Counted from the first letter of the stretch, positions 1-12,739 are shown. The stretch is 64,000 nt of DNA from Eunapius fragilis (GCA_963681505.1 OY811979.1:3587711-3651710); one strand, 5' to 3'. Notes: generated by a model not told the origin, from the letters alone. Program-made: numbers and translations.

Positions 1-1612
1 GGAATCTGTGCTATTTATCTTTTGTGATATTACATGTAGATCTACCACTCTGTAAACCTACTGTTGTATATAAGCCCGGCAGGAATATTATTCCTGCTTT
101 ATCCCTAAAGATAAAGATCAGGGCCCTGGAAATTTAAGGAAGGTAAGTCCTAAGTCTTAATTTTTAAACCTCTCAATGGTACACACTCAGAGCTTCAGCA
201 TATATAGTGATTGGCATGGGATAGTTGTGAGTGTTGTGTCTGTACGAGTGTGTGAGTGTGTAAATGGATGCATGTAATGGAATATGGGACATGAGGCATG
301 GTATGTCATGATGTGGCAGGTACTGTGAGACAGGAACAAATAGTCTAGTACATACAACACATTAATCCAGTACATACAACCAATGGGGGGAGGGGTTGGG
401 AGAGGTGCCTTCCTCTGAAAAAATTTTTGGGGCCTTTGCCCCATGGCCCCCATGCTCCTATACCACTGTGTATAAAACACACAATCCAGTTACACACGTG
501 AAAAACACATCAGTCAGAATATAAATAATTGAGAAAGAGGGGTGGATAGTAAGCCAGTGAAAGCACTGTGACCAAAAAAAGTTCAAATAGACAAAGCTTA
601 TGAGTGAATCCATGTAGCACATAACAATTTACAGGGTGTACAGCAAGGGGAAAGAATAGTGGAAAGAGTGTGTATAAGTGTGACGTGAGACGTGTGTATG
701 TGTTGGTTCATGGGTGTGTGTGTGCCAGCCATGCAGATGAAATGAAAAACGGTGGGCGTTTAAAATATATGTGCCAGCAGAACGCAAATCCCGACAATAA
801 GGAAGGGTTACATGTGTTCCAGCCTAGCTGCGCTGCATGTGTCTTTAACTCGACCACGCCTCTCCCATAGCCTAGCTGATACACCGTGCACTATATCTCA
901 TGGCTCTGACGTACTGTTATAAGTTGTGAGCCTATAAATGGCCACGCAATGAGTGGCACCCAAAGAGTATGACCGAATCGACAGGGACACATATTGTTGT
1001 GCGCGCGTATCGGTACTGGTAGTACGTACCGTGTTTTGTATGGTGATGGTAGCTGAATCTCACACATTTTGATCGCTTAACGAATCTTGTTCGTTATAGA
1101 AGAGAACCACTGACGTTTGTAAGAACGTAAATTAATGGTGGTACTTCAGTTGTACATGTAGTGGCATGGGCACGGGAGGTTATTATATATTCATGAGCTC
1201 GGAGTAGCGGGAAACAGGTTGTCAGTAGGTTAATGGCGCGAAATGAACGAGAAATGTGCAATTACTTTGCACAGCTGCATCTCCGTAACGGATCAAGTAA
1301 AAATTAACGAACAGGACAAATCGATAGGTACAGGACCCCTCTGCGTATAAACCGAATTTGAAGTTAATTGAGATGTCCTGCCGAAAGATATGGCCAGTTT
1401 GAACCCCAAGGGGTATCGGACGTTGCAACACTGGCACGAAGCTAATGCAAGAGCCCAAAATTTATTTTACCAGAGAGAAATGATGTAGTATGAAGTGTTG
1501 AAAATAGGAAGTGAATAGCATTTACGGTTCGGGAGATGTAGCGATTTCAAAGTGAATCATTTTTATAACTTTATATATCTAAACGTGATACGCCAGTTTC
1601 GCGTGAACTGTC
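1..1612 (+). repeat. Dispersed repeat Rep-A, copy 1 (cut by window edge)
   Basis: Long match to 38029-39582 in the same orientation, and to the reverse complement of 31637-33190. The copy begins inside the element, because its first bases equal the stretch after the TG tract in the copy near 38.0 kb. It ends at the shared terminus, which reads GGGACAGTTCACGCGAAACT on the other strand. It carries a minus-strand open frame (1222-1458) that is also open in three other copies. No known transposase or RT is visible, so I call it a non-autonomous or unclassified repeat. The numbering of copies and the orientation are my own convention. Confidence 0.85.
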
Positions 1613-3339
1613 CCAATTTATTATAATATTTACTGCTTTAACTTTAAAGCAAATTATGGTCTTTAATGTCACTATAGTAACTTGAAATCAGTGCTGTTCC
1701 ACCGCATATCCAGATCTTGATTTACTTATTTTAGTTATTCTTGTAAACCACAATCTTGAATAACCTTGTTAATAAATGGCATTAATATTTTTATTTATGA
1801 GGGTTTTGATACAGTTACTTAACTGCTTACAATAAAGTATTTGCCTAACAACTGCAACATATTTCAGGCAATTCAATAATTTCAATCCTGAGTTATAGGG
1901 ATTTTAAAGCGTTGTGTTCTTTCACAAACACCCTGTATGAGGAGCGAGAGTGAATTATGTGCCTAGAAATTTGTGAAAATGTAACCCATGCAGCTGTCAT
2001 ATACCTCCAAGTCAGGGGCGGATACAGGATTCCTGGGAAGGAGGGGGGGGGGGGTCCAATATTAATGAGGGATGTTGAGGAGCGCTGTAAGCTCCCCCAT
2101 TGCCCCAGAAGCTATATATGTTTTTTTTTACTTCTGATTAGTGCGTGGCAATAATGACATAAGGCACTGGATAAGCTTATGCAATAAGAGAGGGAAATCG
2201 AATGCGAAACAAAAAAATAATAGAATTTTTCAACATGCATGCATGTACATGTATGAGGTAACGTGACTGACTCCTGCAATGTGTATAGAGTGCAAGAGGG
2301 GAAATGTTGTGTATTCTAGCCGTTTATTGATGCCATTGCTGAAGCATCATCATACGCTTGCCCTCTGCACTTCAAAATATTGATGTTATTACTCTTTAGG
2401 CTATGTACAATAGCTTCAGCAAGTGGTACAGAGCAATACCACAAGCTGGGTCATCACCATCTTCACAACTGCTTGAGTTGCATACCTGGCCTTAAGTTGT
2501 GCAAAGCAAAGAGAATTGTTAAGGTACATGTAAGCCAAATCATTACATGACGCTCACCTTCAATGGATATCACTACGGGAACAATATTGTTACCAGTACT
2601 GCTGCATGCTCCTGCTTCCTCTTTAATGTCTCTGACTGCTTGGCCTGAGTTCTGTAACTTCCGTCCATCAATAGCCAACTCCATCCACTACTTCTTTTAT
2701 CACCCCACACGAATTGGTCAAGGCTGATACGAGCGCATATAAGTAAGTTGCTGTGCACCCAGTAAAAAAATCGTATATGTGAATCATACAACGATATTAG
2801 ACGATATCAATACACATTCTGATTTTCGTTAAATTTCGTGAGATATCTTGATGACATAACCGGATATGTTAGCCAGTATAAACGGTATGAAAATCGTGCA
2901 AAACCTTGTACAATGTAGTAAGACTTTTGCTGGGCACCTCAGTGCATACATGATATAATTAACTATATCTATGACAATGAGACAATGAACATTGTATAGC
3001 TGTGAACCTCTACTGGATTTGAGCAACTTTGATAAAGAATGCTGCCTAGCTCATTGTCTACCTGCACGTCTCCTTTCAACTTCATTTGGACAACATTGAC
3101 ATGAACATGATTCTACCTGCATATCATTGACAAAGAACATTGCAATAGGTTCGGGATCTACCTGCATGCCTGCTGGATTTGGGCAACTGTGACATACTAT
3201 TCTGTTTTCTTGCATTGTGTAGTGTTGTAGTGTTGTGTATTTTGTTCAAATGTAGCATTATAAATATATTTTACTCAGATCCATGTGGGCGGCTAAAGTA
3301 ATGTAAGCTATTAATTGAGCGCTGGAAGATTGTACTTAA
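1613..3339. other. No gene recognised; AT-rich spacer
   Basis: Short open frames on both strands lack domain signatures and plausible splice sites. Near 2016 there is a hAT-type end, listed separately. I see nothing else that I can name here. Confidence 0.5.
2016..2112 (+). repeat. hAT-like transposon terminal fragment
   Basis: The stretch begins CAGGGGCGGATACAGG, a typical hAT-type terminus, followed by a G run and the motif gctgtaagctcccccat. A very similar subterminal motif (ctgtaagctcccaccc) occurs near the right end of the hAT-like element at 60015-60733. No partner terminus is found nearby, so this is a solo end. Confidence 0.4.
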
Positions 3340-4787
<1,448 letters not shown>

Positions 4788-5093
4788 TTAACCGATTGAG
4801 GCCGGATGCCGCGAATTCGCGGCACAATTAAATTGCACGTTCGTAGCGGTTGCCGCGAATTCGCGGCAGCTGATATACATTTACGTTAATACGATACTAT
4901 ATGAAGTACAGGTTGTTGAAAGAGTAATAAATCGTGTCAGTCAGTTCTACAGTGTTGTGGGTATTGTACAAATCAATCTTTTGTGGCTCTAGTCGGGCGT
5001 TATCGAGGTAAACACGGCTACTAAGTTTCGCTGTATTTTGCCACTCCCCCCGAAATGAACATAATTATTACAAATACACACAAAGGTCAATTG
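4788..5093 (+). mobile_element. piggyBac-like 5' terminus at a TTAA target
   Basis: The tandem unit to the left is interrupted at TTAA (4788-4791), and the new sequence begins CCGATTGAGGCCGG. piggyBac elements insert at TTAA and start with CC. An 18-bp perfect palindrome (TGCCGCGAATTCGCGGCA) occurs twice just inside, at 4807-4824 and 4851-4868, in the manner of subterminal transposase-binding repeats. No matching right end or second TTAA is found downstream, so the element is truncated or its other end has decayed. The acidic reading frame that follows could be its transposase N-terminus or an unrelated exon. Confidence 0.5.
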
Positions 5094-5096
5094 TAA

Positions 5097-6017
5097 CACG
5101 GCGAAGGACTTTCAGTGCTGAGGAGGTGGAAGCCATGCTAGATGATTCAGAGTTGCTCAGCGGGGCTAAACGGCGACGAGAGTTTGATATGGACGAGGAG
5201 GTAGATTCAGAGTTGTCCAGTGAAGAGATCGAGGAGCCAAACATGATTGGCAATGACAGTGAATGGAGCTGCGTTGGTTCTGAAACTTACACAGTTGTGT
5301 ACACCCGTTCCTGTACTATTCAGTTTATTATCGAACTATTAGGCTTGCTATTATTTGGAAAGCAATGTTGGTGACTGTTCATCTGAAGTTATTAATCGCC
5401 TATTTAGCCGTTATGATAGACACGAATATGCCCCTATCAGTGATTTTTCAGTTGGAATAATTGCTGCTAAACGGGACCCAAAGTTAGCGAACACAATGAT
5501 CGATACCTTCAAAGCTAGGCGCAATCCTTCTCTACATGGTGCAATGTTAGAATTGTGGTTATTTGCATCACTTCAGAATGGTGGGTTAGAACTGTATGAC
5601 ACCAAAGCATCTCATATTGAGACATGGCCCCAGTGTGGCTGTATTGAGTTCAACCCCAATGATACTACGTTTCCAATACCTGAATCTTCTATTTGGTTGA
5701 AACCATTACAATGGAATGAAGGGGGATATGATGCAGTCTATGTGGACAATTATACTAGATTTGTTCAAGTCACAAGAGGGAATGTGCATTCTTTCAGGAT
5801 TTGGTGTTTCTATAAGTTGTTATCAAAGTTTTGTTATATCTTTGAAACTAAACGTTTGGATATATGCTTTGTTGTTCCGATGGACAAAGTTTCTACCTTC
5901 AAAATTGGTCCTGTTAGTGGAGAAGGACTTCTGTCACAATTCGGCGATGATTGGGTACATGGGAAGGAAGTTGATAGTGCTAGGATTCTAGTTACTACAA
6001 AATTTACTACCAACTGA
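5097..6017 (+). CDS. Crinkler/RHS-type (CR) nuclease-like protein, two exons
   Basis: Exon 1 (about 5097-5293; nearest in-frame ATG at 5135) encodes a basic patch followed by an acidic Ser/Glu-rich stretch. A 49-bp intron with GTTGTG and TTAG borders (5294-5342) joins it in phase to exon 2 (5343-6017, stop TGA). Exon 2 contains an LHGAMLELW segment, then GGYDAVYVD followed by FVQVTRGNVHSF and STFKIGPVSGEGLL. The spacing of the D of GGYDA, the Q-x-T and the H recalls the restriction-endonuclease-fold domain of CR (Crinkler/retrotransposon-hot-spot) proteins. In that family an NTPase often precedes the nuclease, but none is visible here. Exon 1 resembles piggyBac transposase N-termini, so the two exons may be a chimera. 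The family call is from recognition only. Confidence 0.5.
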
Positions 6018-6269
6018 AGTACTGTTAATAATTTTTGTTTATCTGTGTTATATGTTATATTAAAAAATTTTGTTATAAAAATGCATCACGTATGTAACCT
6101 TTCCAACGGCTAACGCCTATTTTCAGTACTCCATACTACAGCATTTCTCTGTGGTAAAATCTGAACCTGCGGCAGTAGGTTCAATGTGAGGGTTGATGAA
6201 GTCATTACTGTAGCGGTAGTCATTAAAACCACTAGCGTTAGGAGGGACAACGGAGAATCCGATCGCTTA

Positions 6270-7283
6270 TCTGCAGCATCACATTCGCTGGTCCATTCGA
6301 ACGCTCGGCCACGCTCAGTCAGCCGGTAGAGGGGCGTCGTGATCATGGAGAAATCTTGAATGTAACGACAGTAGTATCCAACGAGTCCCAAGAACTGTTG
6401 CACTTCTCTTGCTGAAGTCGGAACACTTTTTCACAGTGTCGATTTTATCAGGGTCGGTACTAATATCCTGCCTCGTGATGACATGCCCCAGAAAGCTGAC
6501 ATTCTCACGACACTTTGCTGGTTTAAGTAGGAGACCTGCAGCCCTCAACTTTTCCAGCACTATTCTCAAGTTCTGCAGGTGATTCTTGAATGTTTTTCCC
6601 ATAATGACTATGTCATCTATGTAGACGAGACAGTGCTCCCAACGAATCTCTGATAGCACGAGGTCCATCAATCGCTGAATAACTGCTGGAGCATTGCATT
6701 ATCCAAAAGGCATCACTCTGAATTCAAATAGTCCATCTCCTGTTGTGAATGCTGTCTTGGGTCGGTCCTTTTCGTCAATTTGTACCTGCCAATACCCGCT
6801 CAGTAAGTCCAAGGTGGAAAACCATCTGGAACAACTTAGTGCCTCCAATGAATCATCCATTCTGGGAAGAGGATATGCATCCTTGCAGGTGATAACATTT
6901 AGTTTGCGGTAGTCTACACAAAATCTCAAGGAGACGTCTTTTTTTCCAACCAGAACTACAGGTGAAGTCCATGGACTAGATGAGGGTTGAATTATGTTTT
7001 TCTGGAGCATGTCCTTGATAAGCTCTCGAGCCTGCTCCCTCCTTGCTGGTGGCACTCATCTACATGGTTGTCGAATAGGGTGTTCATTACCTGTGTCAAT
7101 AGAGTGTTTGATTAGGTTTGTACTACCCAGCTCAGCACTCGACATCCGCATATTCCAACAGCAACTTGTATAGAGCTCCTCCTCGTTTGTGGTGATGTCA
7201 CTGGCACTTCTTTCTACCATTTCCTGCAGCATGATATGTTTCTGGGGCGACACATGAGGAACATTTGAACTGCTGCTGGGCAC
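6270..7283 (-). pseudogene. Ty3/Gypsy reverse transcriptase (pseudogene)
   Basis: The frame shows the hallmark segments of Ty3/Gypsy RT: an N-terminal STNLIKHSIDTG, then SSPWTSPVVLV, FCVDYRKLN, FSTLDLLSGYWQ, FRVMPFG and the catalytic box CLVYIDDIVI with its two aspartates. These are followed by FLGHVIT and the RNase H connection QQFLGLVGYYCRYI. Visible breaks are a TGA at about 7058 where arginine is usual, a TAA directly after FRVMPFG near 6696, and a frameshift near 6420. It can no longer make an active enzyme. Orientation and order fit the Gag and protease parts to the right. Confidence 0.88.
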
Positions 7284-7299
7284 TTCACCAACTGGGGCT

Positions 7300-7963
7300 A
7301 TACCATCATGCTTTCAACTGGGCTTGCCTTTGCAACCCGCGTACCCTTCTTGTATATGGTGACATCTATGGGTAAAGGGTTCAGAATAAGAATGGGACAT
7401 AACCTCCTTGACTTGTAGGTGTTGAGGCGACCAATGCTCCAGCAATCAGAATCGGAAGGTCAGCCCGTGAGCCTTCTATCAGCCAAGTCCTCTGGTCGAT
7501 GACTGGATTGCATGATGCCATAGTCTGGATTTCACTGAATGGAGGAATATATAGTGTCTCTACCACGGCCACATCTGCTGGAATCTGCCGAGAGCCGTCA
7601 GTGTCCTGCGCATGCACCAAAGGAACTGACAGACCCCTGACCTGGAGGTAAATCAACAACACAGCCCTGCCTCTCAAGAAAATCGAGACCAATGATGGAC
7701 TCAACTGTAAGACAGTCAACTACCATAAAATCAGCTTGGATTACATAGTCTGTGAATCTCAAATCTAGTGTACACACTCCCGCAACCGTTAAAGGACTGC
7801 CAACCACACCAAAAATCTGTTTTCCACCCCACGGGGACAGCTGCAACATCTTTTCACCCCCTAATGCATGCACTCCAGACTTTACGACTAACTGCTGCCC
7901 CATTGTCTTCCATGAAATTCTGCTTGGGTTTCCATCACACTGGATGATACAAAGTGTGAACAA
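7300..7963 (-). pseudogene. Ty3/Gypsy protease-like region (pseudogene)
   Basis: Two overlapping minus-strand frames show retropepsin flap-region sequence (SIIGLDFLERQG) and the linker typical of Gypsy polyproteins (ETLYIPPFSEI, RTWLIEG). The frame shifts between them near 7650. The usual DTGA catalytic loop is not readable, so the N-terminal part has either decayed or been lost. The region lies directly upstream of the RT and downstream of the Gag knuckle on the same strand. Confidence 0.65.
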
Positions 7964-8066
7964 GCTGGATTTACAGATAGACTATAAAACTACATGTACT
8001 TGTACTATCCAATTGAACCATTGTATTTACGCCCTCGCACACCTGGTTCTTAGTGCTGAGGGCTGC

Positions 8067-8250
8067 TAGTTTTCCTGTTGCTTGCGGCCACCCTTCGCTG
8101 CACAACCCCTGGCATAGTGACCCACCTCACCGCACTTAAAACATGTAGGTGGTACACTTGCTTCATCTCCTCGAGTTCGTTGTCGTGAGGGTTGCGAGCT
8201 GCGTTCGATTGTCTTTTCCATCTTCTCCATCCGCACAGACAGCTAGCGAC
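8067..8250 (-). pseudogene. Ty3/Gypsy Gag C-terminus with CCHC zinc knuckle
   Basis: On the minus strand the segment reads CFKCGEVGHYARGC, a perfect CX2CX4HX4C nucleocapsid knuckle. A basic tail with GGRKQQ follows and ends in TAG at about 8067. Upstream is a charged stretch (MEKMEKTIER). The frame cannot be followed cleanly past about 8250, so this is the C-terminal remnant of Gag. Confidence 0.75.
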
Positions 8251-8629
8251 TGGAGGAGTTGCAAGAGAGTTTCCTGTTCAGGGGCTGCTGCAGACGACAC
8301 AGACTCAGGATTCGGTACCACCGTGACGGCGGACACTCGAGTGTCCTTTACTCCCCGAAAGAGGTATACCGTCGGTACGTTTTAGGCCGCGCCACTTCTA
8401 TCCATGCAGCACCACATGCACTATCACATGCAACTTTCTCAGATTCTGAAGCAGTTTTGACAAAGTCATTGTACAAATACATATAGGCATGTACGAAAGG
8501 TAAACACAAGTATTTTGCTTGGTCTCTGTACGTATTGATGTACAAAACAACTTTCAGTACTGGTAGGATTCTGTCCTGTTGAAAGACATGATTGTATAGG
8601 ATGAGAACCAGACGAAGTACTTGCTATAT

Positions 8630-8798
8630 TTAGCACATTTCTATATGTAGGATATAGTATGTTGTTCGTGTGCTAAATATCGGACTATTCAATTTTCCTT
8701 TATTATTAGACCCTTGTTTCCTTCCTTTATACACCACCATTGCCTTCAAATCCTATATGCCACCAACTTTCTCATAAAGAATGTTTTTATTTACTTGT
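8630..8798. mobile_element. MITE of the TTTATTTACTTGT family (degenerate)
   Basis: The right half reads gtgctaaatat, then ccttgtttcctt, accaccatt, ccaccaactttctc and atgtttttatttacttgt. These are the same blocks as in the near-perfect palindromic copy at 29855-30140. The left arm is recognisable only from the mirrored tatatttagcac, so this is an old, partly eroded copy. Confidence 0.7.
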
Positions 8799-8829
8799 AT
8801 TTTAGTTAGTTGACCTTTTCTAAAATGCC

Positions 8830-9135
8830 GCCGCGGAGATTTTTTGATCAGCTTTGTCATTCTTCGATAGTGTCTAATATATCACGAAGGATTACATTTG
8901 CGTCTTGAACAGCTAAGTTCAGAGCATGGCCATAGCAATGGGTATACATAGCTCTATGCTCTTTTCGAAGAATAGTAATTTTACAGCCTTACCAAATGAA
9001 CTAGCCCCATCGTAGCACTGTCCACGACAATTCTGAAGTGAAAGGGATAAATGTCTTCTATGGTTCGGATGATGCTTTCTGCAGAGATGGAGTCCATGTT
9101 GTGGACTATATACTCTACTTACGACCGCTGTCAAT
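8830..9135 (-). pseudogene. hAT (DUF4371/ZMYM-like) transposase fragment
   Basis: On the minus strand the reading SLQNCRGQCYDGASS is a signature of hAT-type transposases of the DUF4371 / zinc-finger-MYM-like group. After a frame change it continues as HCYGHALNLAVQDAN and LRDILDTIEE, again in family order. The remaining domains and the termini are absent, so this is a short relic. A run of about 23 C at roughly 9214-9236 lies just to its right. Confidence 0.72.
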
Positions 9136-9489
9136 GATTACAGCTGTAAGTAGTTAATTCTAATTATATGAGATACATTAATATTTTCTCTCAAGGAATA
9201 TTTTGGGGGCTTAAGCCCCCCCCCCCCCCCCCCCCCTTGTCTACGGCCTTGATAATATAGCACATTGCTTTATATATAGGGTGTTTGCGATAGAACGCAA
9301 GGCTTTACAACTCAGGATTGAAATTAATTAACTGCATGAATTCTTTAACATATGTTGCAGTAGTTAGGCAAATACAAATAATCCAATTAGACACATTACA
9401 TATCTTTTCAAAGATGCATCCTCATATCAAAAAACAATAGTATTATGATATGCTCTATGATATACATACATGTATAGTTATAAACAAAC

Positions 9490-10432
9490 CTGTGGGTGAT
9501 TTGGTGTTGTAAAAATTCGTTTTATTCCTAACATCGTTGTCAATCTCGTATCCAGTTGATTTATGAATTCACTTCCATTGTCAGTTGTCAATACCTTTGG
9601 AATGCCCATTCTCATAAAGATCTGTATATGGTAAACATAAATGAATTGTTACTATTCTTCAATATTGTGACAGCATTACTTTAAATAATGAACCTGCAAC
9701 ATGATGAGCGCACTTATCTGGTAGTGGAATAACATCAACATATTTAGTAAAGTAGTCACTTATTTACTTGTTTCCTTTGGTAGACACAGGGTACAGTGGT
9801 CCTACAAAATCAATACCCACATGAAACCACGGAAATTTTATTGTTATTGGATTTAGCTGGACAGTTTATGTTACTGTTTTTCGGTTTGCTCTTTGACATG
9901 TATCACAGGAGCGTATCTATAAGAATAATAATAAAACTGATGTATTAAGGTGGAATTTTAACAATTTCTTGCCATTTCTTTCACATCGTTGGACAACTCC
10001 ACTCCATATGAAATGTTCTGGGATCCTAGCAATTGTTCTCTTTTCTCCGATGTGACCGGCTATTGGGTCAAAGTGACAGGCTTCTAAAATCTTCAGCTGT
10101 TCGCAGCGGTTTCTCACTAACTGAAATTCCACAACCTGCAAGTTTACACGCAATACAAATAGTGAATTGTTTTGCGATAGTGCCCATGCAGCGTACGTAC
10201 TTCGCCCCTCTTCTTTTTTTCTTGAAATTCATCACACCTTCTTGAATCACAAACATAGCGGCTTTTTTTCTAATAAAATTCTTTTGAACGTATCATCAGA
10301 CCACGATGGGTACTTCTTTTCTGACAGATATTGAAACACCGCTTCTACCAGATCCCGTTTGTTAGTACCTGAAGAGGTTGCATCATCTCTGAACTGCTCT
10401 AAACTGTCGTCCATATTTTGAAAACTCCACAT
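9490..10432 (-). pseudogene. Intron-bearing Gypsy-type integrase (GIN/KRBA2/Ginger-like), partial
   Basis: On the minus strand an N-terminal segment (VEAVFQYLSEKKYPSW, then AAMFVIQEGV) is followed by an H2C2 zinc-binding segment (ACHFDPIAGHIGEKRT). The integrase core follows with GIDFVGPLYP and then, in a later exon, VLTTDNGSEF, giving two of the three DDE acidic residues. That exon ends TTPNHPQ at a GTTTGT donor. Its acceptor is an AG at about 9623. A 1-nt frameshift near 10275 and a TAA after STKGNK are visible. The C-terminal exon is missing. Retained introns argue for a DNA-transposon (Ginger) or host GIN1/KRBA2-type lineage rather than an LTR element. A second member lies at 42163-43680. 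Confidence 0.7.
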
Positions 10433-11888
10433 GGATGAGGTGGTTAAAAATATATTGGTAGTTAACTGTCAGTTAGCACCCGGACCACTTTTGGCAACCC
10501 GAACCAATTTTGGCACAGAAACCAAACATTACATGCAGCACAAATTTTTGCAATGTTCATAATTCCTTCAAACGGTTCATGTTGTGCTTAGTTTTCAAAA
10601 CCTTTCCATCTTTGGTTTCAATTTCATGCACACCTTTACCCACCCATGCAATGTCTTATGGCCCTTTAAACCCTTCTGTAAGTTTCCCTCTCTTCCGCTG
10701 AAGTTGCTGAGTGTTTTCCAAAAGCACTGGCATAGAGCATACCCAATGCATGGAGGGTCACTCTTCCCATCAATACTGGCCCCTGCATGTCATGGCATCA
10801 CTACTGTTCCCTCCACTGCTTCTTCAATGGCTGCCATTATCAGCACTGATTCCCTGCAGGGGTCGCCTGGCAGGCCACCATTGTGGGCCACAAAGGAACC
10901 ACACCTCCCACTGGAGGAGGGAACCTCCCTCCCTGCACATGGGGAGACTGTGATAGAGTGATGAGGTCACCTACACACAGAGACCCATTGGGAGGTGAAT
11001 CCTCCATTGTGTGGAGGAGGTGGTGCCTGGACGGTATAGCTGTAGACGACTTACACATATGCTGGTGGCATATGACATCACCAGCATCTTGACAAAGTTT
11101 GATTAAATCGCTCAGTTAATATCTGTTAATTCAGGCATGCACATATACATATGCAGTAGCAGGTAACAGCATAAATGCAAAGACTCACCAAGGGTTGCTC
11201 ATGTCCCTGCAGCTTATAGACTTCTATGGTGTGGTCCCCTGATACTCGAAATGTAGAAGATTGGCATTACCCTGCCCGCTGGGGGTCTGGATCATTAAAT
11301 ACGACCAGGGGACCACACCTTCCAATGGAGGAGGGGACTCCCACCCCAGCACATGGGGGGATATTGGGACAGGGAGATCATGTCACCATCGCACATGTTC
11401 CCTCCTGTCACTTCCCAGAGTGCGTTGGAGGTGGTCCCCTTGACCATACACTTACATCTGGCCTCAGTACCAGGTCAGAGGGGCTTGGAGAGGGAGGCAT
11501 CACAGGAGAAGTACTGGGCATCGCCTGAGTTGTGGATATGCAGCTATCAATGAATTAAAAATGTTATTAATTGCATACACGAGTTGCTCATCAGAGATAA
11601 GTTGCAACATCAACACTTCATCGCTTCCCCTAGTCCTGCCCCTCCCCCTCTTCCCCTAGTCCTGCCCCTCCCTCTCTTCCCCCTTGTCCTGCCCCTCTTC
11701 CTGAACCTAACATCTATCTGTTTGCTTAATGCTAAGGGCTTGGTTTTTCAGACACACGATTCACACACCTTCATGCACTCTTGTTCACAACTTGTATTGT
11801 TGTGTACATGCGTATAATTAAGACATTAAGACATCCCTCTCCCTACTCTATGTTAATCATATACTGACACATCTTCCCTTTATCTCAG
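10433..11888. other. No gene recognised; diverged duplicated segment and CT-rich tract
   Basis: Two segments, about 10880-11030 and 11290-11450, look like diverged copies of one another. Both have ggaccacac..cc followed by tggaggaggg, then cacatgggg, then ggaggtgg. A C/T-rich tract of repeated cctgcccctccc lies at 11625-11705. Open frames here lack domains and probably mark intronic sequence of the Ig/FN3 relic downstream. Confidence 0.4.
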
Positions 11889-12292
11889 GTACATGCCAAC
11901 AGTTCACCCTCAGTTACCCACCTAAGGGTACCTACTCATGTCCTGGAGGCAACATTACATACACCTGTGTTCTTTGCTGAAGCTTTGCTGGTGTGACCAC
12001 AGTGTGGAGAGGATCAGCCTTTAACTGTCCCTCCACCGAGAACCATGTAGTAAACCAACTATCACTATCCCAGAAGTCAGGTGGAGTTGTCAATCCAACT
12101 GCTGGCGGATCATGTGGCAATCTCTTAGCTGTGACAACAAATGTCTCCACTGATGGATATTGCTACACATCTGTCCCACATCTGTCCTCACCATTCCTGC
12201 TGTTCAGGGTCTGAATGGGACCACAGTTATGTGTGTGGATGGTGTTACAGGAGCTGTTGTGGGAAATGATAGTGTGATTGTGAAGGTGGCAG
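11889..12292 (+). pseudogene. Ig-like domain exon of a sponge-type Ig/FN3 receptor (broken)
   Basis: A good acceptor (TTTATCTCAG) starts the exon and a donor (GCAG/GTAGGT) ends it in phase 1. The reading TCQQFTLSYPP, CPGGNITYTC, VTTVWRGSAF and, after a shift, LNGTTVMCVDG matches the Ig-like module of large Ig/FN3 cell-surface proteins typical of demosponges. The cysteines of CPGG and of VMCVDG are the likely disulfide pair. An in-frame TGA follows YTCVLC. An 11-bp duplication (acatctgtccc) near 12165-12190 shifts the frame. The exon is therefore probably dead, unless either lesion is a sequencing error. Confidence 0.62.
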
Positions 12293-12456
12293 GTAGGTGA
12301 TATGGTGTCTTGACATCGTTAAACATTATGACCAGGGTTTTATAACTTCCTCTCGGCCTGTGATTGTTAAACATATATGAGTTGCACATTGTCACTAAGT
12401 AATGCTCATTATAGTTACCACATACTTGTCCCTCCCAACCTTCTTCCTTCTCTCAG

Positions 12457-12726
12457 TATCTCCTGGGAACATGAGAGTAAGGAGTACATCTGTGAACCAG
12501 CTAACTGTGACCTGGACCCCTCCCACTACTGGTGGTGTTCCTACCAGCTACAATGTCAGTATCAATGACAGCAGTAGTCACATGGTCATACCTGATAATG
12601 GATCATCACTTGACATCCACACCTTCACAGGACTGATCAGTGACACACTCTACACTGTATCAGTTGTGGCCATCAACTGTGCTGGGACCAGCAATGCGAC
12701 ATCCGAAACAGAAGGGACATGCAATT
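12457..12726 (+). pseudogene. Fibronectin type III domain exon
   Basis: After the acceptor TTCTCTCAG (phase 1, matching the donor at 12292) the frame reads one complete FN3 module: NQLTVTWTPPTTGGVPTSY at the start, then DIHTFTGLISDTLYTVSV and VAINCAGTSN. The conserved W of strand B, the L of the E-F region and the Y of strand F are all present. It ends with TAA at 12724-12726 and no obvious donor, so the downstream gene is lost. Together with the Ig exon it is a remnant of one adhesion- or receptor-like gene. Confidence 0.68.
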
Positions 12727-12739
12727 AAGTGTTTCTTCC

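Larger units (their letters stand above)
6110..8250 (-). mobile_element. Decayed Ty3/Gypsy retrotransposon
   Basis: Reading leftwards on the minus strand, a Gag zinc knuckle, a protease-like segment and reverse transcriptase occur in canonical order. They carry in-frame stops and frameshifts, listed in the following entries. RNase H is cut short soon after the RT connection, near 6265. No integrase and no LTRs are seen in this copy. The left junction abuts unrelated sequence that lies after the CR-like gene. Confidence 0.85.
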
